A stretch of 64,000 nt of DNA from the NCBI GenBank assembly GCA_963768715.1, contig CAVYJC010000002.1, forward strand, positions 186,001 to 250,000, given 5' to 3'. Origin of the DNA: DATKEJ01 sp963768715. Lineage in GTDB: Bacteria; Bacteroidota; Rhodothermia; Rhodothermales; DATKEJ01. Positions within the stretch are counted from its first letter, which is position 1. Every line of letters begins with the position of its first letter. The notes under the pieces are model-generated. The model was given only the letters and a program-made list of their open reading frames with translations. It ran no database searches and was not told the origin of the DNA. This document shows positions 27,190 to 35,689 of the stretch, in pieces. The position numbers and the translations under genes are program-made.

Positions 27190-28681
27190 TCACTCGTCCT
27201 CGACGACTCCCCGTGCCGACGCGACGTACCGCCGACCTTGACAGAAGACATTCCTCAACTCCGCCTCCGCATCGAACGCCCCGAACTGCGGCCGCGCCGT
27301 AATCCCCGATTCCGGAGATACCCGCAACCCGAAAATCCCTTCCTGGATCGCCGTCACCCAGCTTCCGGATGACGACACGTGCCAGTCCGTGATGTACGGA
27401 AACTCCGGCGGGGCCTTTCTCGCACCACCGTCTTCGGTCTCGATGACCGTTTCCGCGAATTGCGCCTGCCCGAACGGACCCTGGTTGGCGCTTTTTGCCA
27501 GTCCCTTCAGCCAGCGGAAGGCGAGGTCGGATTCGCCGATCCGGTAGAGGCCGCGGACCGTCTCCGGCGGCCATGCCGGGTAGGCGCCTGTCCACTGATG
27601 ATCCGGGCGTACGTCGAAGAGCACGTTCTCATCCTTCGGCGAGAGGGCGTACATCCACGTCTCGGACATCAGTTCGTCTTTGAAATAGGCCACCATCTCG
27701 GCCTTGTGCCTGGGTAAAATCTCGTCCGGGATGGTGTTGAGCACGGTCAGAAGGTCATAGCAGTGCCTGACCTCCACTTTGCTTCCATCCGGATACCGCG
27801 CGCACCAGAATCCTTTGCCCTCGACGTACAGATCGCGCAACGCGACGAGGAGCGCATCGGCCTCGGCCTTCAGAGCGGGCGCTTCACCGGCGCGTCCGGC
27901 CAGAGCAAGCAGATCGGCGGCCACCCGCATGTTGTGGACGTTCGCTGCGTTCAGGCTTGCGACCTCGTGGACATAGGTCGAAACGCACTCGAGGAGGTTG
28001 TTGATGCCTCCATAATCAGCGAGACCATTGGGCGTTCGGAATTCCTTCCATTTCGAGGCATAACGGGAAACGAACTCGGCGACGGTAGTCCCCGCGCCCT
28101 TCACATCCTTCCGGAGCCAGTCCCGGTCGCCGGTCCATCGGACATACTCATTCACCATGCTCACCATGGCGAAGTCGTTGACTGAATACCAGTTTCCGGC
28201 CGAACCGCCCGAGAGGTACTCGGTGCCGAAGTGCTCGTAGATGTCGGTGTGCATCCAGTGCTCGAGATACTTCTTCATGACGACCGGATCGAGCTGCGCG
28301 TGCACGCCGGAGCTGAGGAAATAGTCCCACAGGAACGTCACGGTCTGCCAGTACTTCGGCATGAGCGTGTCGTAGGTGCGACCCATGACCGAGTGCGGCG
28401 AGTCGCGTTTGAAGTAGGCCACGCCGCACGCGCCCATCCAGTAGAGCTTCCGGATGTCGGCATCGTTTGTCTCGATCTCAGGGAGGTGGCCCGAGTAGCG
28501 ATCGTTGTTCGGCGTGAAGAGGGCCTTCAAATCGGCGTTCCAGTCGGCCGTCGATTTCGTCTGTCGGATCGGAGGCAAGCTCGTTGAATAGCACGATCGA
28601 CTCGCTCGGCACATCAACGCTATAGTTCGCATGAGCGACCCGCGCAATTGCGTCGCCCCCAGTCGTGGGCGACAAAGACAA
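27190..28681 (-). pseudogene. Six-hairpin glycosidase-like protein, paralogue 3 (5'-truncated, frameshifted)
   Basis: The main frame runs from STADWNADLKALFTPNND to the stop at 27190 and is nearly identical to paralogues 2 and 4. The upstream part is in another frame (RVAHANYSVDVPSESIVLFN, then ELASDPTDEID), so an indel near 28560 separates them. As in paralogue 2, the N-terminal beta-sandwich is missing and the junction abuts the protease leader on the other strand. It is probably a decayed duplicate, though the catalytic-domain part is intact. Confidence 0.75.
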
Positions 28682-28729
28682 ACGGTCTGTACTGACGTGG
28701 AAGCATCCAAGATCATCTACGAGGATAGT

Positions 28730-28990
28730 AACACTTCATGCCGCGGCGGTGCTCTCCCTTCATGCCAGGAACGAGAAACAACCTGACGCGCTCGTGGCTA
28801 TGGGGGCATCTGAATGCCCTGGATTTTTCCTACAAATCCCTCGGCATCTGGACTACAACATCTTCCCAGACGGAATTCCAAATTGATTGCCAACACCTGA
28901 AAACTGTCAAGAGGGCGTGGCACTTTCAGACCATAGCGAACCCGCTCGTCCCACGGTGGGCGCAAGTCTAAATCCTATTGGAGGACCGAA
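28730..28990 (+). other. Conserved non-coding leader of protease copy 2
   Basis: Repeats 23858-24160 with indels. It keeps the GGGCAT-CTGA-ATGCCC hairpin (28804-28819), the GGCATCTGGACTACAACATC segment and the CCCACGGTGGG stem near 28960. It ends in GGAGG a few bases before ATG 28991. Reading frames are not conserved between the two copies, which argues for a regulatory rather than coding role. Confidence 0.55.
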
Positions 28991-31029
28991 ATGATACTCA
29001 CCGGAAGTGCCGTGAGAGGTTCCTGTGTGGCTGCGTTATTTGTAGTAGCCTCAGCTTTCACTGTACAGGCCCAAATTAGCCACGGGGGAACACCTACACG
29101 TGGCGCAACAAAGTCACTGGTAACGTGGACCAACAGGTGATGGCGCCGGTCTCGAATCTGGCGGAGCTTGCCAATGACAGTGTCGAGGTGCAACAGAAGG
29201 CGAATGCCGGACATCCGTATGTTCCGCGGTTCGGGAAGGCACTGGGCGTGGATCTCGGGTTGAACAACAGTGGTACATGGACCGAACTCCCGAACGGAGA
29301 TCGTCTGTGGAGGCTTAGGATCAAGTCTCCAGGAGCCATCAGTATCAATCTGATCTTCGACCATTTCTTCATGCCTGAAGGATCGACTCTATTCATTTAT
29401 GATCAACGACACGATCATGTCATAGGCGCATTTACATCGGAAAACAACAAGTCGTACGGTCGTTTCTCAACGATGCCAATATCAGGTAGTGATATCACCC
29501 TTGAATACTACGAACCAGCTTCGGCCAGTGGCCTCGGTTCTGTACATTTGGCCAGGGTTATACACGCCTATAGGGATGTACCCGGAATAGGTTCGAACGA
29601 ACTGGGCAAGACCTTCGGCTTTGGGGACTCAAATGGAGACTGCGAGGTTGACATCACGTGCCCAGCGGGCTCGTCTTGGCAGACCGAGGGACATGCGGTT
29701 GCGATGATTGTCACATCAGGAGGCACCCGGTGGTGCTCTGGAACGCTTATGAACAATGCCAGTCAGGACTGGACACCATACTTTCTTACGGCGTTTCATT
29801 GTGGGGATATTAATGGAAATGCGGATCTGTCATCTACTGAAAAGGATGCTGTCGAAGACTGGCTGTTCATGTTTGACTACCAGAGTCCATACTGTTCAGG
29901 TACCGATGGAGACACCTATAAGACTGTGTCCGGTTCGACGTTCAGGGCAGGGTACTATTATACTGACTTCCTCCTGGTGGAAATGAGCTCGCTACCACCC
30001 GAGTGGTATCATCCCCAATATGCAGGATGGTCGAAAAGCAGTTCGGCGGCAACGTCTGTGGCGGGAATTCATCACCCAGAGGGAGACGTGAAGAAGATCA
30101 GCCTGGACAACTCAAGTGTTACGCTTTCGAGCTGGCCGGGCGGTGATTATGATCATGGTATAAACAACCATTGGCATGTCTACGGCTGGGACACTGGTAC
30201 CATGGAGCCCGGATCATCTGGATCACCTCTCTTTGACCAAAACAAGCGCGTTGTCGGTCAGCTTACTGGGGGACCCTGGCCGTACGTGTGCAACACCCCC
30301 CGAGAGGCGTGGTACGGTGTTTTTCACAAATCATGGGAACCGAACGCCAATCATGACAAACAGCTTAAGCACTGGCTGGATCCGAGCAATTCTCATACCA
30401 CACTGAATACAATACAAGGCTATCCAGAACCCCCTAGTAACCTCTTCATCAGTAATCCAAATGAGGACTGGGAGTTTCTCGAACTCTCATGGACAGCGAG
30501 TTCGACATCTGGTGCGACCTACAAGATCGAACGGTGTCGGACAACAAGCCAGTATGGAGCATGCTATCCGTATTTTGCACAGATAGGTACTTCCTCGACG
30601 ACTACATACACTGACACAGATGTGATGATCGAGGTACCTCCGCCGCAAGGAGAACCGTACCAACGTTACAGGGTCCGGTCTGTCAGGAGTGGCATCAACT
30701 CGCTCACCTACTCGAACGAAGCTCAGATAATTGCCACAAGCTTATATAAGCGTGCTGGCAAACCAACCGCCTACGAGCTGTCCGCCAATTACCCGAACCC
30801 ATTCAATCCAACGACAAAGATTTCGTTCTCACTCCCCGAGGACGTACTCGTTGTGATCAGAATGATTGATGTAACGGGTCGCGAAGTATCCCGCGTGGTC
30901 GACGCGGCATTCCATGCTGGCAGACACACCGTGGCTTTCGATGCTTCGGGACTACCAAGCGGAGTGTATTTTTACCGCATGGAGGCGGGATCCTTCACCG
31001 AAACGCGGCGCATGATAGTGACGAAATAG
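28991..31029 (+). CDS. Secreted lysyl-endopeptidase-like serine protease with T9SS domain, copy 2 (one frameshift)
   Basis: ATG 28991 with GGAGG upstream starts a signal peptide (VAALFVVASAFTVQAQ). A one-base deletion near 29092, seen by alignment with copy 1, shifts the frame. The rest is open from an internal position (first Met at 29125) to 31029. The catalytic residues are intact: FLTAFHCGD, YYTDFLLVEM and PGSSGSPLFD. The fibronectin-like and T9SS domains match copy 1 closely. If the frameshift is real, export fails and the gene is inactive; if it is a read error, two functional proteases are encoded. Confidence 0.85.
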
Positions 31030-31041
31030 TTTAGCCTCCAA

Positions 31042-31076
31042 TGGGCCACCCCGGCCGTTGTGGCCGCGGTGGCCCA
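31042..31076 (+). other. Intercistronic hairpin between protease and lipoprotein genes, copy 2
   Basis: TGGGCCACC (31042-31050) pairs with GGTGGCCCA (31068-31076), with an inner CGGCC/GGCCG stem and a 5-base loop. The sequence differs from the copy-1 hairpin but the position and shape are the same. Confidence 0.6.
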
Positions 31077-31125
31077 CTATGTGTCGAGGCAGGATGGTTT
31101 TGTGAAAACACAGGAGGATTGAACC

Positions 31126-31620
31126 ATGAACACAATCAAGTTAGCAGTCCTGGTTTTGTCTCCTGTCTTGATAGCATCATCTGCATGCGACTCAACGACG
31201 GAAGAGAAATATAGCGATGTCTCGATTGTGACGGACAAAGACGAGTATATCGCTTCGCCGGATGAAATCATGGAAGTAACGATCAAGAATATGGGGAGCA
31301 GAGAGGTCTTTCTACTATGTGGAGGATTTATCGGGTTGGAGGAATGGCGTGCAGGGCGACTTGAGCACTCCTGGAATGTACTTGGTATGTACTGTCTACG
31401 TGTTGACACAATTGCGCCCGGTGGTGAGAAGAAGATGTCTTGGAGGTTTACTAACGACTACTTCGAGGGCGGACCTGTTCCGGACTTCACGACTGAGGCA
31501 GACTATCGGTTCAGGGCTCTTATCTACGAGGACAATGAGGTCAAGAACTTGATTGACGACGAAGCTCAACGCTCGAACGAGTTTGAGATATTGTCACAGG
31601 CCTCGTTGAAGAGAGAGTAG
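31126..31620 (+). CDS. Small Ig-like lipoprotein, copy 2
   Basis: 164 residues from ATG 31126 with AGGAGG upstream. It has a lipobox (LIASSAC) and the same beta-sandwich as copy 1 (SIVTDKDEYIASPDEIM, then EVTIKNMGS). Divergence from copy 1 is clearly higher than between the two proteases, especially around residues 60-100. That could mean relaxed or diversifying selection. The function is unknown. Confidence 0.72.
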   Translation: MNTIKLAVLVLSPVLIASSACDSTTEEKYSDVSIVTDKDEYIASPDEIMEVTIKNMGSREVFLLCGGFIGLEEWRAGRLEHSWNVLGMYCLRVDTIAPGGEKKMSWRFTNDYFEGGPVPDFTTEADYRFRALIYEDNEVKNLIDDEAQRSNEFEILSQASLKRE

Positions 31621-31940
31621 TGAATTGACTTTTCTCTCCGGCGCCAAGGGGTTGGCTGAAGAGAGGCCGTAACTCGGGCATCGGTACCGACCGGCCCCCG
31701 ATTTCAATCGGAGGTTTCACGAGGGCAGACATGACCGGTAACCGTTTCAACAGTTTACTTCTCCTGTTGTTAGCTGGATCGCCGGGCTGCCTTCCCGGCA
31801 GCCCGCCGGGCGTAGCCCGAGTGGAGCGAGGGCGAAGACTGGTAGCCTGAACCCGACGACGGGAGAAAGCAAAGACGGGAAGCACGGGGTGACCTCCCTC
31901 TATCCGGAGATTTTTCCTTCCAGTCGTGAGGAGCCCGACT
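31621..31940. repeat. Repeat-rich 320-bp spacer
   Basis: The first ~140 bp duplicate 26786-26920, including the palindrome GGTAACCGTTTCAACAGTTTAC at 31737-31757. A strong hairpin (CGGGCTGCC / GGCAGCCCG, 31790-31812) follows. No convincing gene; the ORFs here are low-quality. Confidence 0.55.
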
Positions 31941-32282
31941 TCACGGGGTCTGACCGCCGGGAAACCTGGCATATTGGACTACTTCGCCTTTGGTAGAATC
32001 AAAGCGTATTGAACTCTTCGAGGTAACCCGAACGGCGAGACTGGCGTCGAAGTGTGTTGCAACCCACCGGAAGTACTGACGATCCTCTATGAGCGAATCT
32101 CCGACTATGACCCATTTGACGTATTCATCCTCTGCGGGTGGCTCTTCGAAGACGTACTGCCACTCGTTGCCGACCGAAATCGGAAAGTATCTGTAGGCCG
32201 GAACCGAATCGGGTATAGCTTGGGCAAGGACTGGTCCGCTAAGACTTCCAAGGACCAGAACGACCAGCATGGACGCTCTCAT
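31941..32282 (-). pseudogene. Truncated secreted protein of unknown function
   Basis: From ATG 32282 there is a clear signal peptide (VLVLGSLSGPVLAQ), then YRYFPISVGNEWQYVF, a start common to secreted Bacteroidota proteins of much greater length. The frame stops after only 113 residues at ARFPGGQTP, where a repeat-rich spacer begins. I read it as the 5' remnant of a larger gene cut off during the duplications. It is present only once, between lipoprotein copy 2 and glycosidase paralogue 4. Confidence 0.55.
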
Positions 32283-32387
32283 AAAAGGTCGCGGAGATTC
32301 AAGAGAGCCCAGTCGCGCTACCACGAAAGCCTGCAAGAATTCACGACTCAATGTTCTGTTCAATGTCCAACCTGCGCGGCGCCAGGG

Positions 32388-32421
32388 TTTGCTGTTAGAA
32401 GTTTGCTGTTTGCTGTTAAAC
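32388..32421. repeat. Short-word tandem repeat, TTTGCTGTTAGAAG type
   Basis: TTTGCTGTT repeats occupy the space directly after the stop of glycosidase paralogue 4 (minus strand). Confidence 0.65.
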
Positions 32422-32422
32422 C

Positions 32423-34483
32423 TCACTCGTTGGCGACCAGCCCTTCTTTCGTCACCACATACCTCCTCCCCTGACACGTCACATTCCTCAACTCCGCCTC
32501 CCCATCAAACACCCCGAACTGCGGCTCGGCCGTGATTCCCGATTCCGGCGAGACGCGCAATCCGAAAATCCCTTCCTGGATCGCCGTGACCCAGCTTCCG
32601 GATGACGAGACGTGCCAATCCGTGATGTACGGAAACTCCGGCGGGGCCTTCCTCGCGCCGCCGTCCTCCGTCTCGATGACAGTCTCGGCAAACTGCGCCT
32701 GCCCGAACGGACCCTGATTCGCGCTCTTGGCCAATCCCTTCAGCCAACGGAACGCGAGGTCCACCTCACCGATGCGGTAGAGTCCGCGGATCGTCTCCGG
32801 AGGCCACGCCGGGTAGGCGCCTGTCCACTGGTGATCCGGGCGCACGTCGAACAGCACGTTCTCATCCTTCGGCGAGAGGGCGTACATCCACGTCTCGGAC
32901 ATCAGTTCGTCTTTGAAATAGGCCACCATCTCGGCCTTGTGCCTGGGTGAAATCTCGTCCGGGATGGTGTTGAGCACGGTCAGAAGGTCATAGCAGTGCC
33001 TGACCTCCACTTTGCTTCCATCCGGATACCGCGCGCACCAGAATCCTTTGCCCTCGACGTAGAGATCGCGCAAGGCGACGAGGAGCGCATCGGCCTCGGC
33101 CTTCAGAGCGGGCGCTTCGCCGGCGCGTCCGGCCAGAGCAAGCAGATTGGCTGCAACCCGCATGTTGTGAACGTTCGCTGCGTTCAGGCTCGCGACCTCA
33201 TGGACATACGTCGAGACACACTCGAGGAGGTTGTTAATGCCTCCATAATCAGCGAGACCATTTGGCGTTCTGAATTCCTTCCATTTCGACGCATATCGCG
33301 AAACGAACTCAGCAACGGTGGTCCCCGCGCCCTTAACATCCTTCCGGAGCCAGTCCCGGTCGCCGGTCCATCGGACATACTCATTCACCATACTCACCAT
33401 GGCGAAGTCGTTGACCGAGTACCAGTTTCCAGCCGGACCGCCCGACAGATACTCGGTGCCGAAATGCTCATAGATGTCGGTGTGCATCCAGTGCTCGAGG
33501 TACTTCTTCATCACGTCCGGATCGAGCTGAGCATGGACACCGGAACTGAGAAAATAGTCCCACAAGAACGTCACGGTCTGCCAGTACTTCGGCATGAGCG
33601 TGTCGTAGGTGCGACCCATGACCGAGTGCGGCGAGTCGCGCTTGAAATAGGCCACACCGAGCGCACCCATCCAGTAGAGCTTGCGAATCTCGGCGTCGGT
33701 GGTTTCGATCTCGGGGAGGTGGCCCGAATAGCGATCGTTATTGGGAGTAAAGATGGCCTTGAGCTCGGCGTTCCAGTCGGCCGTGGCACGCGCAATCTCC
33801 CCTTTCGGATCGGACACGAGCTTGTCGAACAACGCAAGTGCTTCTTTTGCCGTCTCTCCAATGGAATTGACGTACGCAAACTCCGCGGATTCTCCCGACG
33901 CCAGCGTCACCGAGTGGCGAAGGACGCCGGCACGAACATGATCGGCCTTCGGCGCCATGCCTTGAACCGACACGGCCTCGGTGTGCCGGGATGAGTAAAC
34001 GGTACATCCTCGCGAGGCATCGACCTCGATCACGTTATCGTTCTCGGACGGCGGAAGCCAGTGCCAGCCTTTTGTGGCCTTGTTGACGTGTCCCCGGAGG
34101 TTGAATCCAAAACTGATATCTCTGGTCTCGCCGCTTCGGTTCTCGAATCGGAGGCCGACGACAGCAGCCATCTGCCCGACGGCGAGGACGGTAGTCGACT
34201 CGATGTGGACGTCCTGCCAATCGGCCATCCGCACGATCTTGTCGGGATACCAGTAGGTCGTAACCGGCAGTCCCAGCGACTGAAAGTGCACCCCGTCGAG
34301 CACGAATCCCGCCGTCAGCACGTTCGACGTCGAATACGGAGGGAAGCTGAGGCTCCGTATGCCGGTAACGTCGATCTCGGACTGGACGCAGCCTATAAAA
34401 TTGCTGAGGCCTGGCGGGTTGAAGCAGTCGCCGAATCGGTGAGACATGGGTGAGGAGCGGAGGTCTTCGGTGGTTGGGGTCAT
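32423..34483 (-). CDS. Six-hairpin glycosidase-like protein, paralogue 4 (intact)
   Basis: The only intact copy, 686 residues, starting MTPTTEDLRSSPMSHRFGD with no signal peptide. Residues ~1-215 form a beta-sandwich (NPPGLSNFIGCVQ, TYWYPDKIVRM). Residues ~235-600 form an alpha/alpha toroid with GRTYDTLMPKYWQTV, FGTEYLSGGPAGNWYSVND, EFRTPNGLADYGGINNL and DHQWTGAYPAWPPE, followed by a short C-terminal beta segment. Conserved acidic residues in the toroid loops (LWDYF, NNLLECV, FDVRPDHQW) are candidate catalytic acids. The architecture resembles debranching-enzyme or rhamnosidase-type hydrolases. I cannot assign a GH family or substrate. Confidence 0.78.
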   Translation of the reverse strand: MTPTTEDLRSSPMSHRFGDCFNPPGLSNFIGCVQSEIDVTGIRSLSFPPYSTSNVLTAGFVLDGVHFQSLGLPVTTYWYPDKIVRMADWQDVHIESTTVLAVGQMAAVVGLRFENRSGETRDISFGFNLRGHVNKATKGWHWLPPSENDNVIEVDASRGCTVYSSRHTEAVSVQGMAPKADHVRAGVLRHSVTLASGESAEFAYVNSIGETAKEALALFDKLVSDPKGEIARATADWNAELKAIFTPNNDRYSGHLPEIETTDAEIRKLYWMGALGVAYFKRDSPHSVMGRTYDTLMPKYWQTVTFLWDYFLSSGVHAQLDPDVMKKYLEHWMHTDIYEHFGTEYLSGGPAGNWYSVNDFAMVSMVNEYVRWTGDRDWLRKDVKGAGTTVAEFVSRYASKWKEFRTPNGLADYGGINNLLECVSTYVHEVASLNAANVHNMRVAANLLALAGRAGEAPALKAEADALLVALRDLYVEGKGFWCARYPDGSKVEVRHCYDLLTVLNTIPDEISPRHKAEMVAYFKDELMSETWMYALSPKDENVLFDVRPDHQWTGAYPAWPPETIRGLYRIGEVDLAFRWLKGLAKSANQGPFGQAQFAETVIETEDGGARKAPPEFPYITDWHVSSSGSWVTAIQEGIFGLRVSPESGITAEPQFGVFDGEAELRNVTCQGRRYVVTKEGLVANE

Positions 34484-34493
34484 TAAAGCGTTC

Positions 34494-34578
34494 GTTGTTC
34501 GAGGTTCGGAGTTCGGAGTTCGATGATAAAGACGGCTGTCTGATTGCTGGTTGCTAATTGCTGATTGCTAATTCCTAG
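34494..34578. repeat. Two adjacent word repeats (GGTTCGGAGTTC and GCTGATTGCTAATT types)
   Basis: About 85 bp upstream of glycosidase paralogue 4 consist of GTTCGNNGTTCG units followed by TTGCTGATTGCTAATT units. The 34484-34870 spacer also holds CTTGGCGTCTTGGCG near 34608 and possible toxin-gene debris. Confidence 0.65.
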
Positions 34579-34872
34579 CACTCCGGGTGTCGCCAGGCCC
34601 CCTGCGTCTTGGCGTCTTGGCGCGAGACCAAATTCCAGGCAGCTTACAGGCATCCGTAAAGATCAAAAGATCTCTCGGTAAATGCAGGCGGTTGAATCGG
34701 ATTTCTCGTGGAAGTGCGGCCGTGGCGAGCAATGACCGAAGAATACGCGTGTCGAGTAAGAGGAAAGCGGTTTCCTGAACCAACCACCGGTCGGTCCGTC
34801 GTGACAGTAACAGCCGGAACACAATTTGACAGCCATAATATAAAATGCATGTCATAATGAATTCTGACAGTG

Positions 34873-35142
34873 ATGAGTTCTATAATTGCAAAGATCGGAC
34901 GTCGTGGACAACTCGTCCTGCCTCGTGAGATCCGGCGACGCCTAAACGTCGAGGAGGGCCAGCACGTGGCCTTCGTCATACAGGGGGGGCACATAACGCT
35001 TTGCCCACTCAATCGGACACTCTTCGATCTTCGCGGGAGTGTCAAGGTCGAAGGTCCGCAGGATTTCGAGGCGATTCGCGAATCGGTGCTTGCTGACATC
35101 GCTTCCAGAAACATAGAACCTGGGGAAGACGGTGACGCTTGA
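34873..35142 (+). CDS. AbrB/SpoVT-type antitoxin (VapB-like)
   Basis: About 89 residues starting MSSIIAKIGRRGQLVLPREIRRRL, a textbook swapped-hairpin AbrB domain (residues 4-48). A C-terminal tail (DFEAIRESVLADIASRN) would bind the toxin. ATG 34873 is preferred over the GTG directly before it. It overlaps the PIN-domain gene by 11 bp, so the two form a type II toxin-antitoxin pair. The domain probably also represses the pair's own promoter. Confidence 0.88.
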   Translation: MSSIIAKIGRRGQLVLPREIRRRLNVEEGQHVAFVIQGGHITLCPLNRTLFDLRGSVKVEGPQDFEAIRESVLADIASRNIEPGEDGDA

Positions 35143-35545
35143 GTTCGCCGACACAAATCTGTTTCTCCGGTATCTGACGAATGACATTCCGGACAAGGCC
35201 GACGCTGTTGAGAAACTCTTGGGTCTCGCAAGCCGCGAGGAGATCCTTCTCGTTACGACGCCACTGGTTGTCGCAGAGATCGTGTGGACGCTTGAGCGCT
35301 TCTATGGATGGAGCAAGTCCATGATCAAGGCGTCAGTCCTCACAATTCTTGGAACACCCGGCATCGAAGTGGAAGACCGTGACACGGTTCTTCAGGCGGT
35401 CGTCTGGTATGAGGAGAAGAACGTCGACTACATCGATGCCTACCACGCCGCATGGCTGCAGGGCGCGGGGATTGAACGGGTGCACACGTTCGACAAGCGG
35501 CATTTCGAGCGGTTCGGGCACCTCGACGTGAGCGTTCCTGGCTAA
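35132..35545 (+). CDS. PIN-domain RNase toxin (VapC-like)
   Basis: 137 residues from a GTG at 35132 inside the antitoxin gene. The PIN acidic residues are visible: D7 in FADTNLFLRYL, Glu near 49 in VVAEIVWTLERF, and Asp near 104-107 in VDYIDAYHAAW, plus a late Asp in HTFDKRHFERF. It is probably a Mg-dependent endoribonuclease that cuts tRNA or rRNA. It lies next to a decayed transposase, consistent with acquisition as a mobile module. Confidence 0.9.
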   Translation: MTLEFADTNLFLRYLTNDIPDKADAVEKLLGLASREEILLVTTPLVVAEIVWTLERFYGWSKSMIKASVLTILGTPGIEVEDRDTVLQAVVWYEEKNVDYIDAYHAAWLQGAGIERVHTFDKRHFERFGHLDVSVPG

Positions 35546-35585
35546 CCAACGTCTTTTGTTCGGGCAACTGATCTGTTGGCGCCGC

Positions 35586-35616
35586 GGGCAGGCCGACGCT
35601 CCGCTCTGGCCTGCCC
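35586..35616. repeat. GGGCAGGCC / GGCCTGCCC palindromic repeat, copy 1
   Basis: 9-bp arms around a 13-bp loop (ACGCTCCGCTC type), followed by CTACGGAATG. Further copies lie at 38772-38802, 38836-38856 and 42330-42360 with loops of 3 to 13 bp. Confidence 0.7.
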
Positions 35617-35689
35617 CTACGGAATGCCGCTACTGCACGGGCTTCCCAGGATTGGTCGCCTCATGTCGCGGTACGTCCAAGTATTGTAC

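Noticed and set aside
31541..31972. 143-codon minus-strand ORF between lipoprotein copy 2 and the truncated gene
   Set aside because: It runs through repeat sequence and the antisense of the lipoprotein end, with no domain or start signal.
32996..33994. 332-codon plus-strand ORF, with similar ones at 22874 and 27763
   Set aside because: It is antisense to the duplicated glycosidase genes; its conservation follows from duplication of the sense genes.
34644..34735. Possible C-terminal remnant of a PIN-domain toxin (VIARHGRTSTRN)
   Set aside because: The match to the usual ending of such toxins is short and no upstream part is found; too weak to annotate.
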